DNA of 64,000 nt from GWF2-33-9 sp964500435 (GTDB lineage Bacteria; Bacteroidota; Ignavibacteria; Kapaibacteriales; UBA2268): contig CAZCNL010000002.1 of NCBI GenBank assembly GCA_964500435.1, forward strand, positions 289,630-353,629. Reading direction: 5' to 3'. Shown here in pieces: positions 27,612 through 35,702 of the stretch (its first letter is position 1; each line of letters opens with the position of its first letter). Below the pieces are notes generated by a model. That model saw nothing but the letters and a program-made list of their open reading frames with translations. It did not search any database and was not told the origin of the DNA. The position numbers and the translations under genes are program-made.

Positions 27612-28871
27612 ATGGAAAAAATTCAAGCAATACGTGGCACAAAGGATATTTTACCTGATACTATAACTTTTTGGCACTATTTATTTGATAATTTTAAAAA
27701 TGTCTCACATCAATTTGGATACGAAGAAATTCGTACACCAATTATAGAAAAAACGGAAGTGTTTAATCGCAGCATAGGCGAACAAACTGACATCGTCAAT
27801 AAAGAAATGTACACTTTTTTAGATAAAGGTGGCGAATCAATCACATTACGTCCCGAAGCAACTGCAGCAATGGTTCGTTCTGTTATTCAAAATTCGTTAA
27901 TTCAAGAAGGCAATATTTTAAGATTATGGTATTTTGGTCCTTTCTTTCGTTACGAACGCCCACAAAAGGGAAGACTGAGGCAGTTCCATCAATATGGTGC
28001 TGAGTTGCTTGGTTCGAATTTCCCGGAAGCAGACGCTGAAATTATACAATTAGCAGATGCTTTGATAAAAAAAATTGGATTAAATGACTATAAATTGCTC
28101 ATCAATTCATTAGGAAATGAATTTTCACGGAACAATTACAAAAATGCCTTAGTTAACTTTCTTAAATCAAAAGAAGCAGAATTATCTTACGATAGCAAAA
28201 ATCGAATTTCGACCAATCCGCTACGAGTATTAGATTCGAAAGATGAGCAAGACATTATTGTTTTAAAAGATGCTCCGGTAATTTTAGATTATCTTGACGA
28301 AGAAAGCAAAACTCATTTCGAAGAATTAAAGCAAATTTTAAATGATTTGAATATTAAATTTGAAATCGCTCCGCAGTTAGTTCGTGGTTTGGATTATTAT
28401 TCCCACACAGTGTTCGAGTTTCGCAGCAATAAATTGGGAAGTCAAGATTCTTTTGGTGGCGGTGGTCGATATGATGGACTTTTCGAACAACTTGGTGGAA
28501 AAGCAACACCTGCTGTCGGTTTTGCTTTTGGTTTGGAAAGATTAATTTTAATTTTGGAAGCTTCGAATTTATTACCAAATATCGAACTTGTCCCTGATTT
28601 TTATATTGTCGCTCAAAATTTGTCCTATAAAAATTATGTCAATAAAATCGCCGAATCTTTAAGAAATTTAGGTAAAAAAGTAATAACTGATATTGCACGA
28701 AAATCCTTCAAAGCACAAATGCGAGAAGCGAATAAACTTAAATCAAAATTTGCAATAATTATCGGTGAGGAGGAGTTTAAAAATCATACTTGTTCAATAA
28801 AAAATTTAAGTAGCGGCAAGCAAAATTTAATTAAATTTGATGAATTAAAAGATATTACTTTTCTTGGTTAA
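27612..28871 (+). CDS. hisS: Histidine-tRNA ligase
   Basis: 419 residues from the ATG at 27612, which gives the normal N-terminus MEKIQAIRGTKDILP; the reading frame stays open further upstream inside the preceding gene. Class II motif 1 is followed by the motif-2 loop FFRYERPQKGRLRQFHQYG and the histidine-specific LVRGLDYYSHTVFEF. Motif 3 is FGLERL. An anticodon-binding alpha/beta domain forms the C-terminus. It charges tRNA-His. It follows the secreted-protein gene with no space, with AAAGG as ribosome site, and precedes a glycosyltransferase gene that starts 4 nt after its stop. Confidence 0.95.
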   Translation: MEKIQAIRGTKDILPDTITFWHYLFDNFKNVSHQFGYEEIRTPIIEKTEVFNRSIGEQTDIVNKEMYTFLDKGGESITLRPEATAAMVRSVIQNSLIQEGNILRLWYFGPFFRYERPQKGRLRQFHQYGAELLGSNFPEADAEIIQLADALIKKIGLNDYKLLINSLGNEFSRNNYKNALVNFLKSKEAELSYDSKNRISTNPLRVLDSKDEQDIIVLKDAPVILDYLDEESKTHFEELKQILNDLNIKFEIAPQLVRGLDYYSHTVFEFRSNKLGSQDSFGGGGRYDGLFEQLGGKATPAVGFAFGLERLILILEASNLLPNIELVPDFYIVAQNLSYKNYVNKIAESLRNLGKKVITDIARKSFKAQMREANKLKSKFAIIIGEEEFKNHTCSIKNLSSGKQNLIKFDELKDITFLG

Positions 28872-28875
28872 TCAA

Positions 28876-30204
28876 ATGAAAAATTTACTTGTTGTTGCAT
28901 ATTATTTTCCACCTTCTGGGGGACCAGGTGTTCAAAGAGTTTTAAAACTCATTAAGTACATTAGAGAATTTGGCTGGAATCCAATAATTTTAACAGTAAA
29001 AGATGCACAATATCAAGCAATTGATTACTCCTTGCTCGAAGAAGTGCCTCAAGATTGCATAATTTATAAAACCAAAATTTTTGAACCTTACGATATTTAT
29101 AGACTTTTAACCGGAAAAGCAAAAGACCAACCAATTGATGTTAATAATATCAAAAAAGAAAACCAAAAAAGAAAATTAAGCGAAAAAGTTGCGGAATTTA
29201 TTCGTGCAACTTTATTCATTCCTGATGCAAGAATTGCTTGGTATTTTTCTGCAAAAAGTACGCTCAAACAAATTTTCAAAGAACAAAAAATTGATGCTGT
29301 TTATAGTTCGTCGCCCCCTTACACTTGCTCTTTAATTGCTAAATATGTAAAAAAGAAATATCATATTCCTTGGATTGCAGGATTTAGAGACCCTTGGACA
29401 GATTTTTTGACAACTCCTAAACGCTGGTTTTTACCTAAATACATAGATAAAAAATTAGAAAAATCTGTATTTCAATCTGCTGATTTGGTTGAATGTGCTT
29501 GGGAAGGGATAATTAAAGATGCTTTAAAAAAATACGCCGACTTGCAATCAACAAAATTTGTCCATAATCCAAATGGTTTCGATTCGGCTGATTATCCCGA
29601 ATTTAATGAAACAAGAAACGAAAGATTTACTTTAACTTATACCGGTTCGATGTATGGTCGACGAAATCCAGATTCACTTTTCAAAGCAATCGAAAAACTT
29701 GTAGATGAAAATAAAATAGAACAAAATCAATTCACTTTGCAATTTATCGGACGTTTTGGGAGTGAAATTCACGAAATGTTCGAAAATACAAAGCTCAAAG
29801 AAAATATAAAAAAAATAAATTATTTGCCACATTCAGAAAGCTTAAAGAAACTCGTCCAAAGCGACGCATTGCTTTTAATTGTAGATGAAGCAAAAGAAAG
29901 CGAGGAAATCGTCCCCGGCAAAGTCTATGAATATTTAGGCACAAAAAAACCTTTACTTGTAATTGCTCCGGAAAAAGGTGCAGTCGCTGATTTGATTTAT
30001 GAAACAGGTGCGGGCTTAGTTGCCCATCAAACTCAAATAGCTAAGATTGCCGATAATTTTTTAACTTTGTTTAATCTTTGGAAGATTAATAAAAAATTAA
30101 GTGGTATTAATGAAGAAAAAATAAATAAATATGAACGTCGTGAGTCCGCAAAATATCTCTCAAATTTACTTAATAATTTAACAAAAAAACATCTTAAATC
30201 GTAA
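28876..30204 (+). CDS. Family 4 glycosyltransferase
   Basis: 442 residues from the ATG at 28876; a TTG start 12 nt upstream would overlap hisS and is less likely. The N-terminal half (YYFPPSGGPGVQRVLKLIKYI) and the C-terminal UDP/GDP-sugar site (about 375-400, EESEEIVPGKVYEYLGTKKPLL) are typical of GT4 enzymes, with a Rossmann-type split fold. It transfers an activated sugar to an unknown acceptor, probably in surface polysaccharide or glycolipid synthesis. No other sugar genes are adjacent, so the pathway is not clear. Confidence 0.85.
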   Translation: MKNLLVVAYYFPPSGGPGVQRVLKLIKYIREFGWNPIILTVKDAQYQAIDYSLLEEVPQDCIIYKTKIFEPYDIYRLLTGKAKDQPIDVNNIKKENQKRKLSEKVAEFIRATLFIPDARIAWYFSAKSTLKQIFKEQKIDAVYSSSPPYTCSLIAKYVKKKYHIPWIAGFRDPWTDFLTTPKRWFLPKYIDKKLEKSVFQSADLVECAWEGIIKDALKKYADLQSTKFVHNPNGFDSADYPEFNETRNERFTLTYTGSMYGRRNPDSLFKAIEKLVDENKIEQNQFTLQFIGRFGSEIHEMFENTKLKENIKKINYLPHSESLKKLVQSDALLLIVDEAKESEEIVPGKVYEYLGTKKPLLVIAPEKGAVADLIYETGAGLVAHQTQIAKIADNFLTLFNLWKINKKLSGINEEKINKYERRESAKYLSNLLNNLTKKHLKS

Positions 30205-30263
30205 TATAAATAAAGTATCTTGAGTAATATTATAATTATCTTCTTAACTATTGAAGGAGTTTT

Positions 30264-30788
30264 ATGTTATTAATTGATAAATTAGAAAAATTGCCTACCG
30301 AGTATTTGAATACTCCAATTCAAAAATTAATAGAATATCATAATTTCAAAAAACAGCACGAAGAATATAATCAGCCCAAATTATTGATTGGCACTTGCAT
30401 GGATTATCGAGTAAATTTAAAAATACCCGACAAATTCGCATTTATTATACGAAATGGTGGAGCTTCCTTACGTCATAATGACTTTCAAATTGCGTTTGGT
30501 TTGACTGTTGGAGGGTGTGAAGCAATTGCAGTTATCGGTCATACAGACTGTGGAATGGCAAATTTACAGCAAAAACAATCCACCTTCGTTGATAAATTTG
30601 TAAATAAATTAAATTATGAAGAAAAGATTGCCGAAGACTTTTTCTTGACAAAATCACCGGAAAATGAAATATACAACGAAATAGATTTTACAAAACAACA
30701 AGTCGCAGAATTAAGTGAAAAATACCCGAATATTCCGGTAATTGGATTAATTTATGAAGTGAAAGATAATTTGCTATATCTTATTTAA
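30264..30788 (+). CDS. Beta-class carbonic anhydrase
   Basis: 174 residues. Zinc ligands and catalytic dyad are complete: Cys45-x-Asp47-x-Arg49 (GTCMDYR), then His93 and Cys96 (GHTDCGM). GGASLRHNDF is the conserved second-strand block. The protein interconverts CO2 and bicarbonate and could supply bicarbonate to the biotin carboxylase genes nearby (inference). GGAG precedes the ATG by 7 nt. The gene ends shortly before a truncated metallophosphoesterase fragment on the other strand. Confidence 0.88.
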   Translation: MLLIDKLEKLPTEYLNTPIQKLIEYHNFKKQHEEYNQPKLLIGTCMDYRVNLKIPDKFAFIIRNGGASLRHNDFQIAFGLTVGGCEAIAVIGHTDCGMANLQQKQSTFVDKFVNKLNYEEKIAEDFFLTKSPENEIYNEIDFTKQQVAELSEKYPNIPVIGLIYEVKDNLLYLI

Positions 30789-30827
30789 TAATTAATTTTT
30801 ATTATAACTTTTTTGTTTCCTTTGAGT

Positions 30828-31115
30828 TCAAAGCAACATTTTTGAAATGTTGGCAATTGAAATAATAGATTTTATAGAAAATTTATAAAGTTCTTCGATA
30901 TCTCCATTAAGAATCAATTTATAATTGCGTGGCAAATAATAATTATTCAAAACATAATCAAATAAATATGCATTTTTTAAGAAATCATCATTTGCTCCAC
31001 CATTACCCATATGTAGGTCGCTAAAAATTACAAATCTATCATTCTCCGAAATACTAATTTTCTTTGAATTGTCGTAAAGTTTCTTGAGTTGATAATTTAC
31101 TTTCTCGTTCAACAC
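30828..31115 (-). pseudogene. Truncated metallophosphoesterase fragment
   Basis: 95 residues only. The start of a calcineurin-like metallophosphoesterase is clear: FVIFSDLHMGNGGANDDF contains the first metal-binding Asp and His, and LILNGDIEELYKF contains the second metal motif (GD). Family members continue for 200 or more residues with further His ligands (GNHE and two His motifs); here the frame stops soon after, at a short inverted repeat (CAACATTT..AAATGTTG, about 30834-30852). It is therefore a 5' remnant, not an active enzyme. The lost part may have been removed by a deletion joined to the carbonic anhydrase gene's downstream end. Confidence 0.65.
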
Positions 31116-31218
31116 AACTTATTTTGATTAATTAAATATTTACAAATTTGCAGAATATTTATTAAGTTTAATCATAAGATTATGTTAATTTATTGAATTA
31201 TTAAAATTTAAATAAATA

Positions 31219-31248
31219 TTTGTAAATTTATTTTTTTTTGTAATTTTG
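31219..31248 (+). promoter_or_regulatory. Bacteroidota-type promoter of tRNA-Cys
   Basis: TTTG (31219-31222), 18 nt, then TAATTTTG (31241-31248), matching the -33/-7 consensus TTTG and TAnnTTTG. It ends 12 nt before the tRNA, the distance expected for a short leader. Confidence 0.65.
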
Positions 31249-31260
31249 TATTTCTATTAA

Positions 31261-31331
31261 GGTGTCGTAGCCAAGTGGTTAGGCAACGGTCTGCAAAACC
31301 GTGAACACCGGTTCGAATCCGGTCGACACCT
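31261..31331 (+). tRNA. tRNA-Cys (GCA)
   Basis: All arms can be drawn: acceptor GGTGTCG/CGACACC with discriminator T, a D arm GCC..GGC, an anticodon stem ACGGT/ACCGT around CTGCAAA with anticodon GCA, and a T arm CCGGTTCGAATCCGG with the invariant TTCGA loop. CCA is not encoded. A poly-T tract follows at once, as a possible terminator. The accB gene starts 29 nt after. Confidence 0.97.
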
Positions 31332-31359
31332 CTTTTTTGTATAATATAGGAGCAAGACT

Positions 31360-31866
31360 ATGGATTTAAATTATTTACGCAGACTTGTAAAAATATTTGA
31401 TGATAGCACACTCGACGACCTCGTGATTGAAGAAGAAGGTACAAAAATTAAATTTTCTCGCAAACCGAATACAACAAGTACAAATATAGAATACAGACCG
31501 AATTTTTCTGAACAAATTGCTTTTGAAAGCACGACAGCAATGCCTGGACATCAGCAAGGATTTATTCCGAAAGCAGAAACTCAAGTCGCAAAAACTGAAC
31601 TCGCTCATAATGAAGAAAATGCAGGTTTAGTTGAAGTTAAATCACCAATGGTTGGAACGTTTTATCGAGCACCTTCGCCCGATGCCGCTCCATTTGTTGA
31701 AGTTGGCGAACACGTTACTAAAGGTCAAGTTCTTTGCATAATCGAAGCAATGAAATTAATGAATCAAATTGAAAGTGAAATTTCCGGAACAATCGTAAAA
31801 ATTCTCATTGAAAATGGAAAACCAGTTGAATTTGGTCAACCTTTATTCCTTGTAAAACCAGAATAA
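31360..31866 (+). CDS. accB: Acetyl-CoA carboxylase biotin carboxyl carrier protein
   Basis: 168 residues. The N-terminal part is flexible; residues about 85-168 form the biotinyl domain with the biotin-accepting Lys133 in EAMKLMNQ. The protein carries carboxybiotin between the biotin carboxylase and the carboxyltransferase. AGGAG lies 6 nt before the ATG. accC follows with a gap of 12 nt, so accBC form the standard pair. Confidence 0.95.
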   Translation: MDLNYLRRLVKIFDDSTLDDLVIEEEGTKIKFSRKPNTTSTNIEYRPNFSEQIAFESTTAMPGHQQGFIPKAETQVAKTELAHNEENAGLVEVKSPMVGTFYRAPSPDAAPFVEVGEHVTKGQVLCIIEAMKLMNQIESEISGTIVKILIENGKPVEFGQPLFLVKPE

Positions 31867-31878
31867 ACGAGGTCACCA

Positions 31879-33225
31879 ATGTTCAATAAAATTTTAATTG
31901 CAAACCGAGGGGAAATTGCTTTAAGAATCATAAGAGCAGCGAAGGAACTCGGTATCAAGACCGTAGCAGTATATTCAGAGGCTGATAAATATTCCTTACA
32001 CGTTCGTTTTGCAGATGAAGCTATATGCATCGGACCTCCACCATCGAAGCAAAGTTACTTAAATATTCCCGCCTTAATTACCGCAGCAAATATTACTAAT
32101 GCTGATGCAATTCATCCTGGATATGGATTTTTAGCTGAAAACCAATTTTTTGCTGAAATTTGCGAAAGCCATAACATTACATTCATCGGTCCAAACCCCG
32201 ACGCTATCAGCAAAATGGGCGATAAAGCAGTGGCAAAGGAGACAATGAAAGCCGCTGGAGTTCCTGTTGTGCCCGGTAGTGATGGCGTCTTAAAAACTTT
32301 GGATGAAGCAATTGCTGCTGCTAATAAAGTAGGTTATCCTATTATGTTAAAAGCTGTTGCTGGCGGCGGCGGTAAAGGTATGCGTATTGTAAATAATAAA
32401 TCTGAACTGGAAAAAGTTTTCGAAGTTACACAAAGTGAAGCACTCGCTTTTTTTAGTAATCCAGATTTATATTTGGAAAAATTAATTCCTAAAGCAAAAC
32501 ACATAGAAATACAAGTTTTTGGCGACAGGCACGGCAATTATATTCATTTGAATGAAAGGGAATGTTCTTTACAAAGAAGAAATCAAAAATTAATTGAAGA
32601 AACTCCGTCAGTAGCTGTTACACCTGAATTAAGGGAAAAAATGGGACGAATTTCTGCCCAAGGTGCTAAATCAGTAAAATATGTCGGACCTGGTACAATC
32701 GAGTATTTGCTTGCTCCAGACGGCAATTTTTATTTTATGGAAATGAATACCAGAATTCAGGTCGAACATACAATCACTGAAGAAGCCCTAAAAGTCGATT
32801 TAGTAAAAGAACAAATACGAGTTGCCGCAGGCGAAAAATTAACTTTGACAGAACGTCCACCGCTGTTTCATTCAATCGAATGCCGCATCAACGCAGAAGA
32901 TCCTTTTAATGATTTCAGACCATCACCTGGCAAAATTGAAGGATTCCATTGTCCAGGTGGTCAAGGTATTCGTTTTGATACTCATTTGTATCAAGGTTAC
33001 GTTATTCCACCAAATTATGATTCATTATTAGGCAAATTAATTACATTCGGAAATACACGACAAGATGCTATTGATAAAATGAAATTAGCTTTAGATGAAT
33101 TAATAATTGAAGGTGTAAAAACGACAATACCTTTTCATTTAGCAATGATGAAAAACCCCGATTTTATTGAAGGTCGGATTGATACAAAATATTTGGAAAG
33201 GACAAATTGGCAGGACTTTATTTAA
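31879..33225 (+). CDS. accC: Acetyl-CoA carboxylase biotin carboxylase subunit
   Basis: 448 residues, normal length. N-terminal Rossmann-like domain (IANRGEIALRIIRAAKELGIKTVAVYSEAD), ATP-grasp domain with the glycine-rich loop GGGGKGMRIV, the ERECSLQRRNQKLIEE block, the EMNTRIQVEHT catalytic segment, and the C-terminal CRINAEDP motif. It carboxylates biotin on AccB with ATP and bicarbonate at the first step of fatty acid synthesis. Co-transcribed with accB; gcvH follows after 76 nt and has its own possible promoter box. Confidence 0.97.
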   Translation: MFNKILIANRGEIALRIIRAAKELGIKTVAVYSEADKYSLHVRFADEAICIGPPPSKQSYLNIPALITAANITNADAIHPGYGFLAENQFFAEICESHNITFIGPNPDAISKMGDKAVAKETMKAAGVPVVPGSDGVLKTLDEAIAAANKVGYPIMLKAVAGGGGKGMRIVNNKSELEKVFEVTQSEALAFFSNPDLYLEKLIPKAKHIEIQVFGDRHGNYIHLNERECSLQRRNQKLIEETPSVAVTPELREKMGRISAQGAKSVKYVGPGTIEYLLAPDGNFYFMEMNTRIQVEHTITEEALKVDLVKEQIRVAAGEKLTLTERPPLFHSIECRINAEDPFNDFRPSPGKIEGFHCPGGQGIRFDTHLYQGYVIPPNYDSLLGKLITFGNTRQDAIDKMKLALDELIIEGVKTTIPFHLAMMKNPDFIEGRIDTKYLERTNWQDFI

Positions 33226-33264
33226 ATGAAAAAATAATTTTTTATAAAAAATAAAAAGTTTTAG

Positions 33265-33272
33265 TAAATTTG
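33265..33272 (+). promoter_or_regulatory. Possible -7 box of gcvH
   Basis: TAAATTTG fits TAnnTTTG and lies 29 nt before the gcvH start; the -33 half is not clear. It suggests that gcvH can be transcribed apart from accBC. Confidence 0.35.
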
Positions 33273-33301
33273 TAAAAATTTAAAATTTATTAGGAGAAAA
33301 T

Positions 33302-33679
33302 ATGAATATTCCAGAAGGTTTAAAGTACACAAATGACCATGAATGGTTAAAAATTGATGGGAATATAGGATTAATAGGTATAACTGACCATGCTCAATCA
33401 GAACTTGGCGATGTTGTATTTGTTGATATTGCTGACGATTTAACTGAAGTTACAAAAGAAAAAACTTTTGGTACAATCGAAGCAGTTAAAACAGTTGCCG
33501 ATATTTTAGCACCAGTTTCAGGCAAAGTCCTTGAAATTAACAAAGCATTGAACGACGCTCCTGAAACTGTTAATAAAGACCCATACGGCGCTGGTTGGTT
33601 AATCAAAATCGAAATTTCAAATCCTGCAGAAGCAGATGATTTGATGGATGCTGAAGCTTATAAAAAGTATCTTGGATAA
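33302..33679 (+). CDS. gcvH: Glycine cleavage system H protein
   Basis: 125 residues, the standard size. The lipoyl domain carries the lipoylation Lys63 within GTIEAVKTVADILAPVSG. Residues 11-60 include the conserved NDHEWLK and AQSELGDVVFVD parts. The H protein shuttles the aminomethyl group between the P, T and L proteins, none of which is encoded here. AGGAG lies close before the ATG. A terminator follows. Confidence 0.96.
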   Translation: MNIPEGLKYTNDHEWLKIDGNIGLIGITDHAQSELGDVVFVDIADDLTEVTKEKTFGTIEAVKTVADILAPVSGKVLEINKALNDAPETVNKDPYGAGWLIKIEISNPAEADDLMDAEAYKKYLG

Positions 33680-33742
33680 TCAAAAACCGTATCATATAAG
33701 AGCTTAAAGCAATTATTTTGAATTAAAAAAAGATAAAAAAAT

Positions 33743-33772
33743 GGCTGTCTTGTTGAATAGACAGCCTTTTTT
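33743..33772. terminator. Hairpin terminator between gcvH and rpsD
   Basis: GGCTGTC and GACAGCC pair around a 10-nt loop, followed by TTTTTT on the plus strand; the preceding A-run gives the T-run for the minus strand. It separates two convergent genes. Confidence 0.9.
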
Positions 33773-33804
33773 AATTTAAAGGTATAATTATGATTAAAAA
33801 TTTA

Positions 33805-34407
33805 TTATCTTGAATAATACTCAATAACTAATGAAGTTTCGCACTGAATTGGAATTTCTGTTGGATTAGGTACATAAAGTAATTTTGCTGTAAAATCAGC
33901 TTTTGAAACTTCAATATATGCTGGAGGATTCGAGTAACGGATGTTATCTTGAACATCTTGCAATGTGCGAGTTTTTTCTTTGATTGAAATTACATCATTA
34001 ACTTTTACAGAATAAGATGCAATATCAACTTTTCGTCCATTAACCAAAATGTGACCATGGGAAATCAATTGTTTTGCTTGATATAAAGAGCGAGCAAAAC
34101 CAGAACGGTATAAAACTGCGTCTAATCTTGTTTCAAGTAATTGAACAAGGAAGTCAGCAGTGTTACCAGTCATTCTTGTTGCTTTATGGTAATAATTTTG
34201 CATTTGGCTTTCAGTTACATTGTATTGTAGTCGCAATTTTTGTTTTTCTAATAATTGCTTGCCATAATCTGATTGTTTTGCTCTACGTTTTTGAGCACCA
34301 AATTGTCCAGGAGGATAAGGTTTCTTTTGGGAATATTTTCCAGCTTTTGGTGTAATATAAACACCAATTTTCCTTGATAATTTTACTTTTGGACCTGTAT
34401 AATTCAT
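33805..34407 (-). CDS. rpsD: 30S ribosomal protein S4
   Basis: 200 residues. The start MNYTGPKVKLSRKIG and PYPPGQFGAQKRRAKQSDYGKQLLEKQKLR are the S4 N-terminal domain; the S4 RNA-binding domain is visible at about 91-150 (LETRLDAVLYRSGFA, SHGHILVNGRKVD). The zinc Cys motifs of some S4 proteins are absent. S4 starts 16S rRNA folding and in many bacteria represses its own synthesis. Here the gene stands alone, outside the rpsM-rpsK-rpsD-rpoA order, with its own strong promoter. Whether another copy exists elsewhere cannot be seen. Confidence 0.96.
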   Translation of the reverse strand: MNYTGPKVKLSRKIGVYITPKAGKYSQKKPYPPGQFGAQKRRAKQSDYGKQLLEKQKLRLQYNVTESQMQNYYHKATRMTGNTADFLVQLLETRLDAVLYRSGFARSLYQAKQLISHGHILVNGRKVDIASYSVKVNDVISIKEKTRTLQDVQDNIRYSNPPAYIEVSKADFTAKLLYVPNPTEIPIQCETSLVIEYYSR

Positions 34408-34481
34408 TTTTCCTCTATTATATTTCTTTCTTTTGAGTATTAATTTTTTATAAAAATAACTTTTTCATTTTTAAAAGAATA

Positions 34482-34512
34482 CAAAATTAATTGATTTATT
34501 TGTAATTACAAA
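34482..34512 (-). promoter_or_regulatory. Bacteroidota-type promoter of rpsD
   Basis: On the minus strand TTTG (34512-34509), 19 nt, TAATTTTG (34489-34482): a perfect match to TTTG-N19-TAnnTTTG. It lies about 75 nt upstream of the start, leaving room for a leader in which S4 could act as an autorepressor (inference). Confidence 0.65.
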
Positions 34513-34535
34513 ATTATTTGAAAAAAATATTTATT

Positions 34536-35615
34536 TTAGTCATCAAAATTTATAAAAACATCGTTCGAAATTGGATGAGTTTGGCAAGTTAAAACATAAC
34601 CTTGTTGAATTTCTTCGTCTGTAAGCGCCTCTCTTTCATCCATAATAACTTTCCCAGAAACGACTTTTGCTCTACAAGTCGAACAAGCGCCGATTTGGCA
34701 ACTATAAGGCGGCTGCAATCCAGCATTTTTCGCTGCTATTGTAATTGTCTCGTCCGCTTTTACTGTTATTTCTTTTTCTTCGCCATAAATTCTTATTTTG
34801 ACTTTTCTATCGATTAATTCAACACGAGAATCTGTAGTTTGACTTTCTTCTTCGTCTTTTTCTACTGTAAAAGATTCCTTGTGAATTCGGTTTTTTGGAA
34901 TTGACAAATTTGCTATTCCTGTTTCAATTTCACGCATAAAATGTTGTGGTCCGCAAATATAAAATTCGCTATTTTCGAAATAATTTTCAACATTTTGCTT
35001 GACGATTTTAACAAAATCATCTGAATTCAATCTTCCAGCAGTAAATTTAAGTGAATTAGAATTTGTTTCCCTGCTCAAAAATTGATAAATTTTAAGTTGA
35101 TTTGAATATTTTTTTTGCAAATTTTCTAATTCGTCCTTAAAAATTATTGAATCTTCAAACCTATTTTGATAAAACAGATAAATTTTGCTATGTGGTTCTT
35201 TGGTCAAAATACTTTTTAAAATGGAAAAAAGAGGAGTAATTCCACTACCAGCAGCAGATAAAATGTAGTTATTTACATTTCCTAATTTCGGTTCGTAGAT
35301 AAAATGCCCCAAAGGTGGCATAATTTCTATTTCGTCACCGGCTTTAATTCGATTCACTAAATAATTGGAAATTAGTCCTTCTTCGACTTTTTTAATTGTT
35401 ATTCTTAAATCTTCTTTGGAATACGGATTGCTTGAAATTGAATAAGCACGATGCTCTTCGATTCCATTCACAATCACTTTCAAAGTTATATATTGCCCAG
35501 GTTTATATTGGAATTGCTCTTCCAATGCTTTTGGAATGTCAAACAATAAAGAAACGGCATCTTGCGTTTCTTGAATTTTATCTTTTATTTTAACAGAATA
35601 AAAAATTATTTTCAC
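34536..35615 (-). CDS. PaaE-like ferredoxin:NAD(P)H reductase
   Basis: 359 residues. An FNR-like module comes first: flavin-binding HRAYSISSNPYS, then SAAGSGITPLFSILKSIL for NAD(P)H binding. The C-terminal plant-type ferredoxin holds the [2Fe-2S] motif CQIGACSTCRAK with the last Cys in VLTCQTHP. This order (FNR then ferredoxin) is that of PaaE, the electron-supply subunit of phenylacetyl-CoA epoxidase, and of related oxygenase reductases. No paaA-D genes lie here, so the partner oxygenase or desaturase is unknown. The histidine kinase gene is divergent and close. Confidence 0.87.
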   Translation of the reverse strand: MKIIFYSVKIKDKIQETQDAVSLLFDIPKALEEQFQYKPGQYITLKVIVNGIEEHRAYSISSNPYSKEDLRITIKKVEEGLISNYLVNRIKAGDEIEIMPPLGHFIYEPKLGNVNNYILSAAGSGITPLFSILKSILTKEPHSKIYLFYQNRFEDSIIFKDELENLQKKYSNQLKIYQFLSRETNSNSLKFTAGRLNSDDFVKIVKQNVENYFENSEFYICGPQHFMREIETGIANLSIPKNRIHKESFTVEKDEEESQTTDSRVELIDRKVKIRIYGEEKEITVKADETITIAAKNAGLQPPYSCQIGACSTCRAKVVSGKVIMDEREALTDEEIQQGYVLTCQTHPISNDVFINFDD

Positions 35616-35702
35616 AACAAACTATTTAAAATGAATAAATATAGACGATTTAATTATTTTTTATTTGTAATTTTGAAAATATTGTTATATAGCTTTCGAT
35701 AT

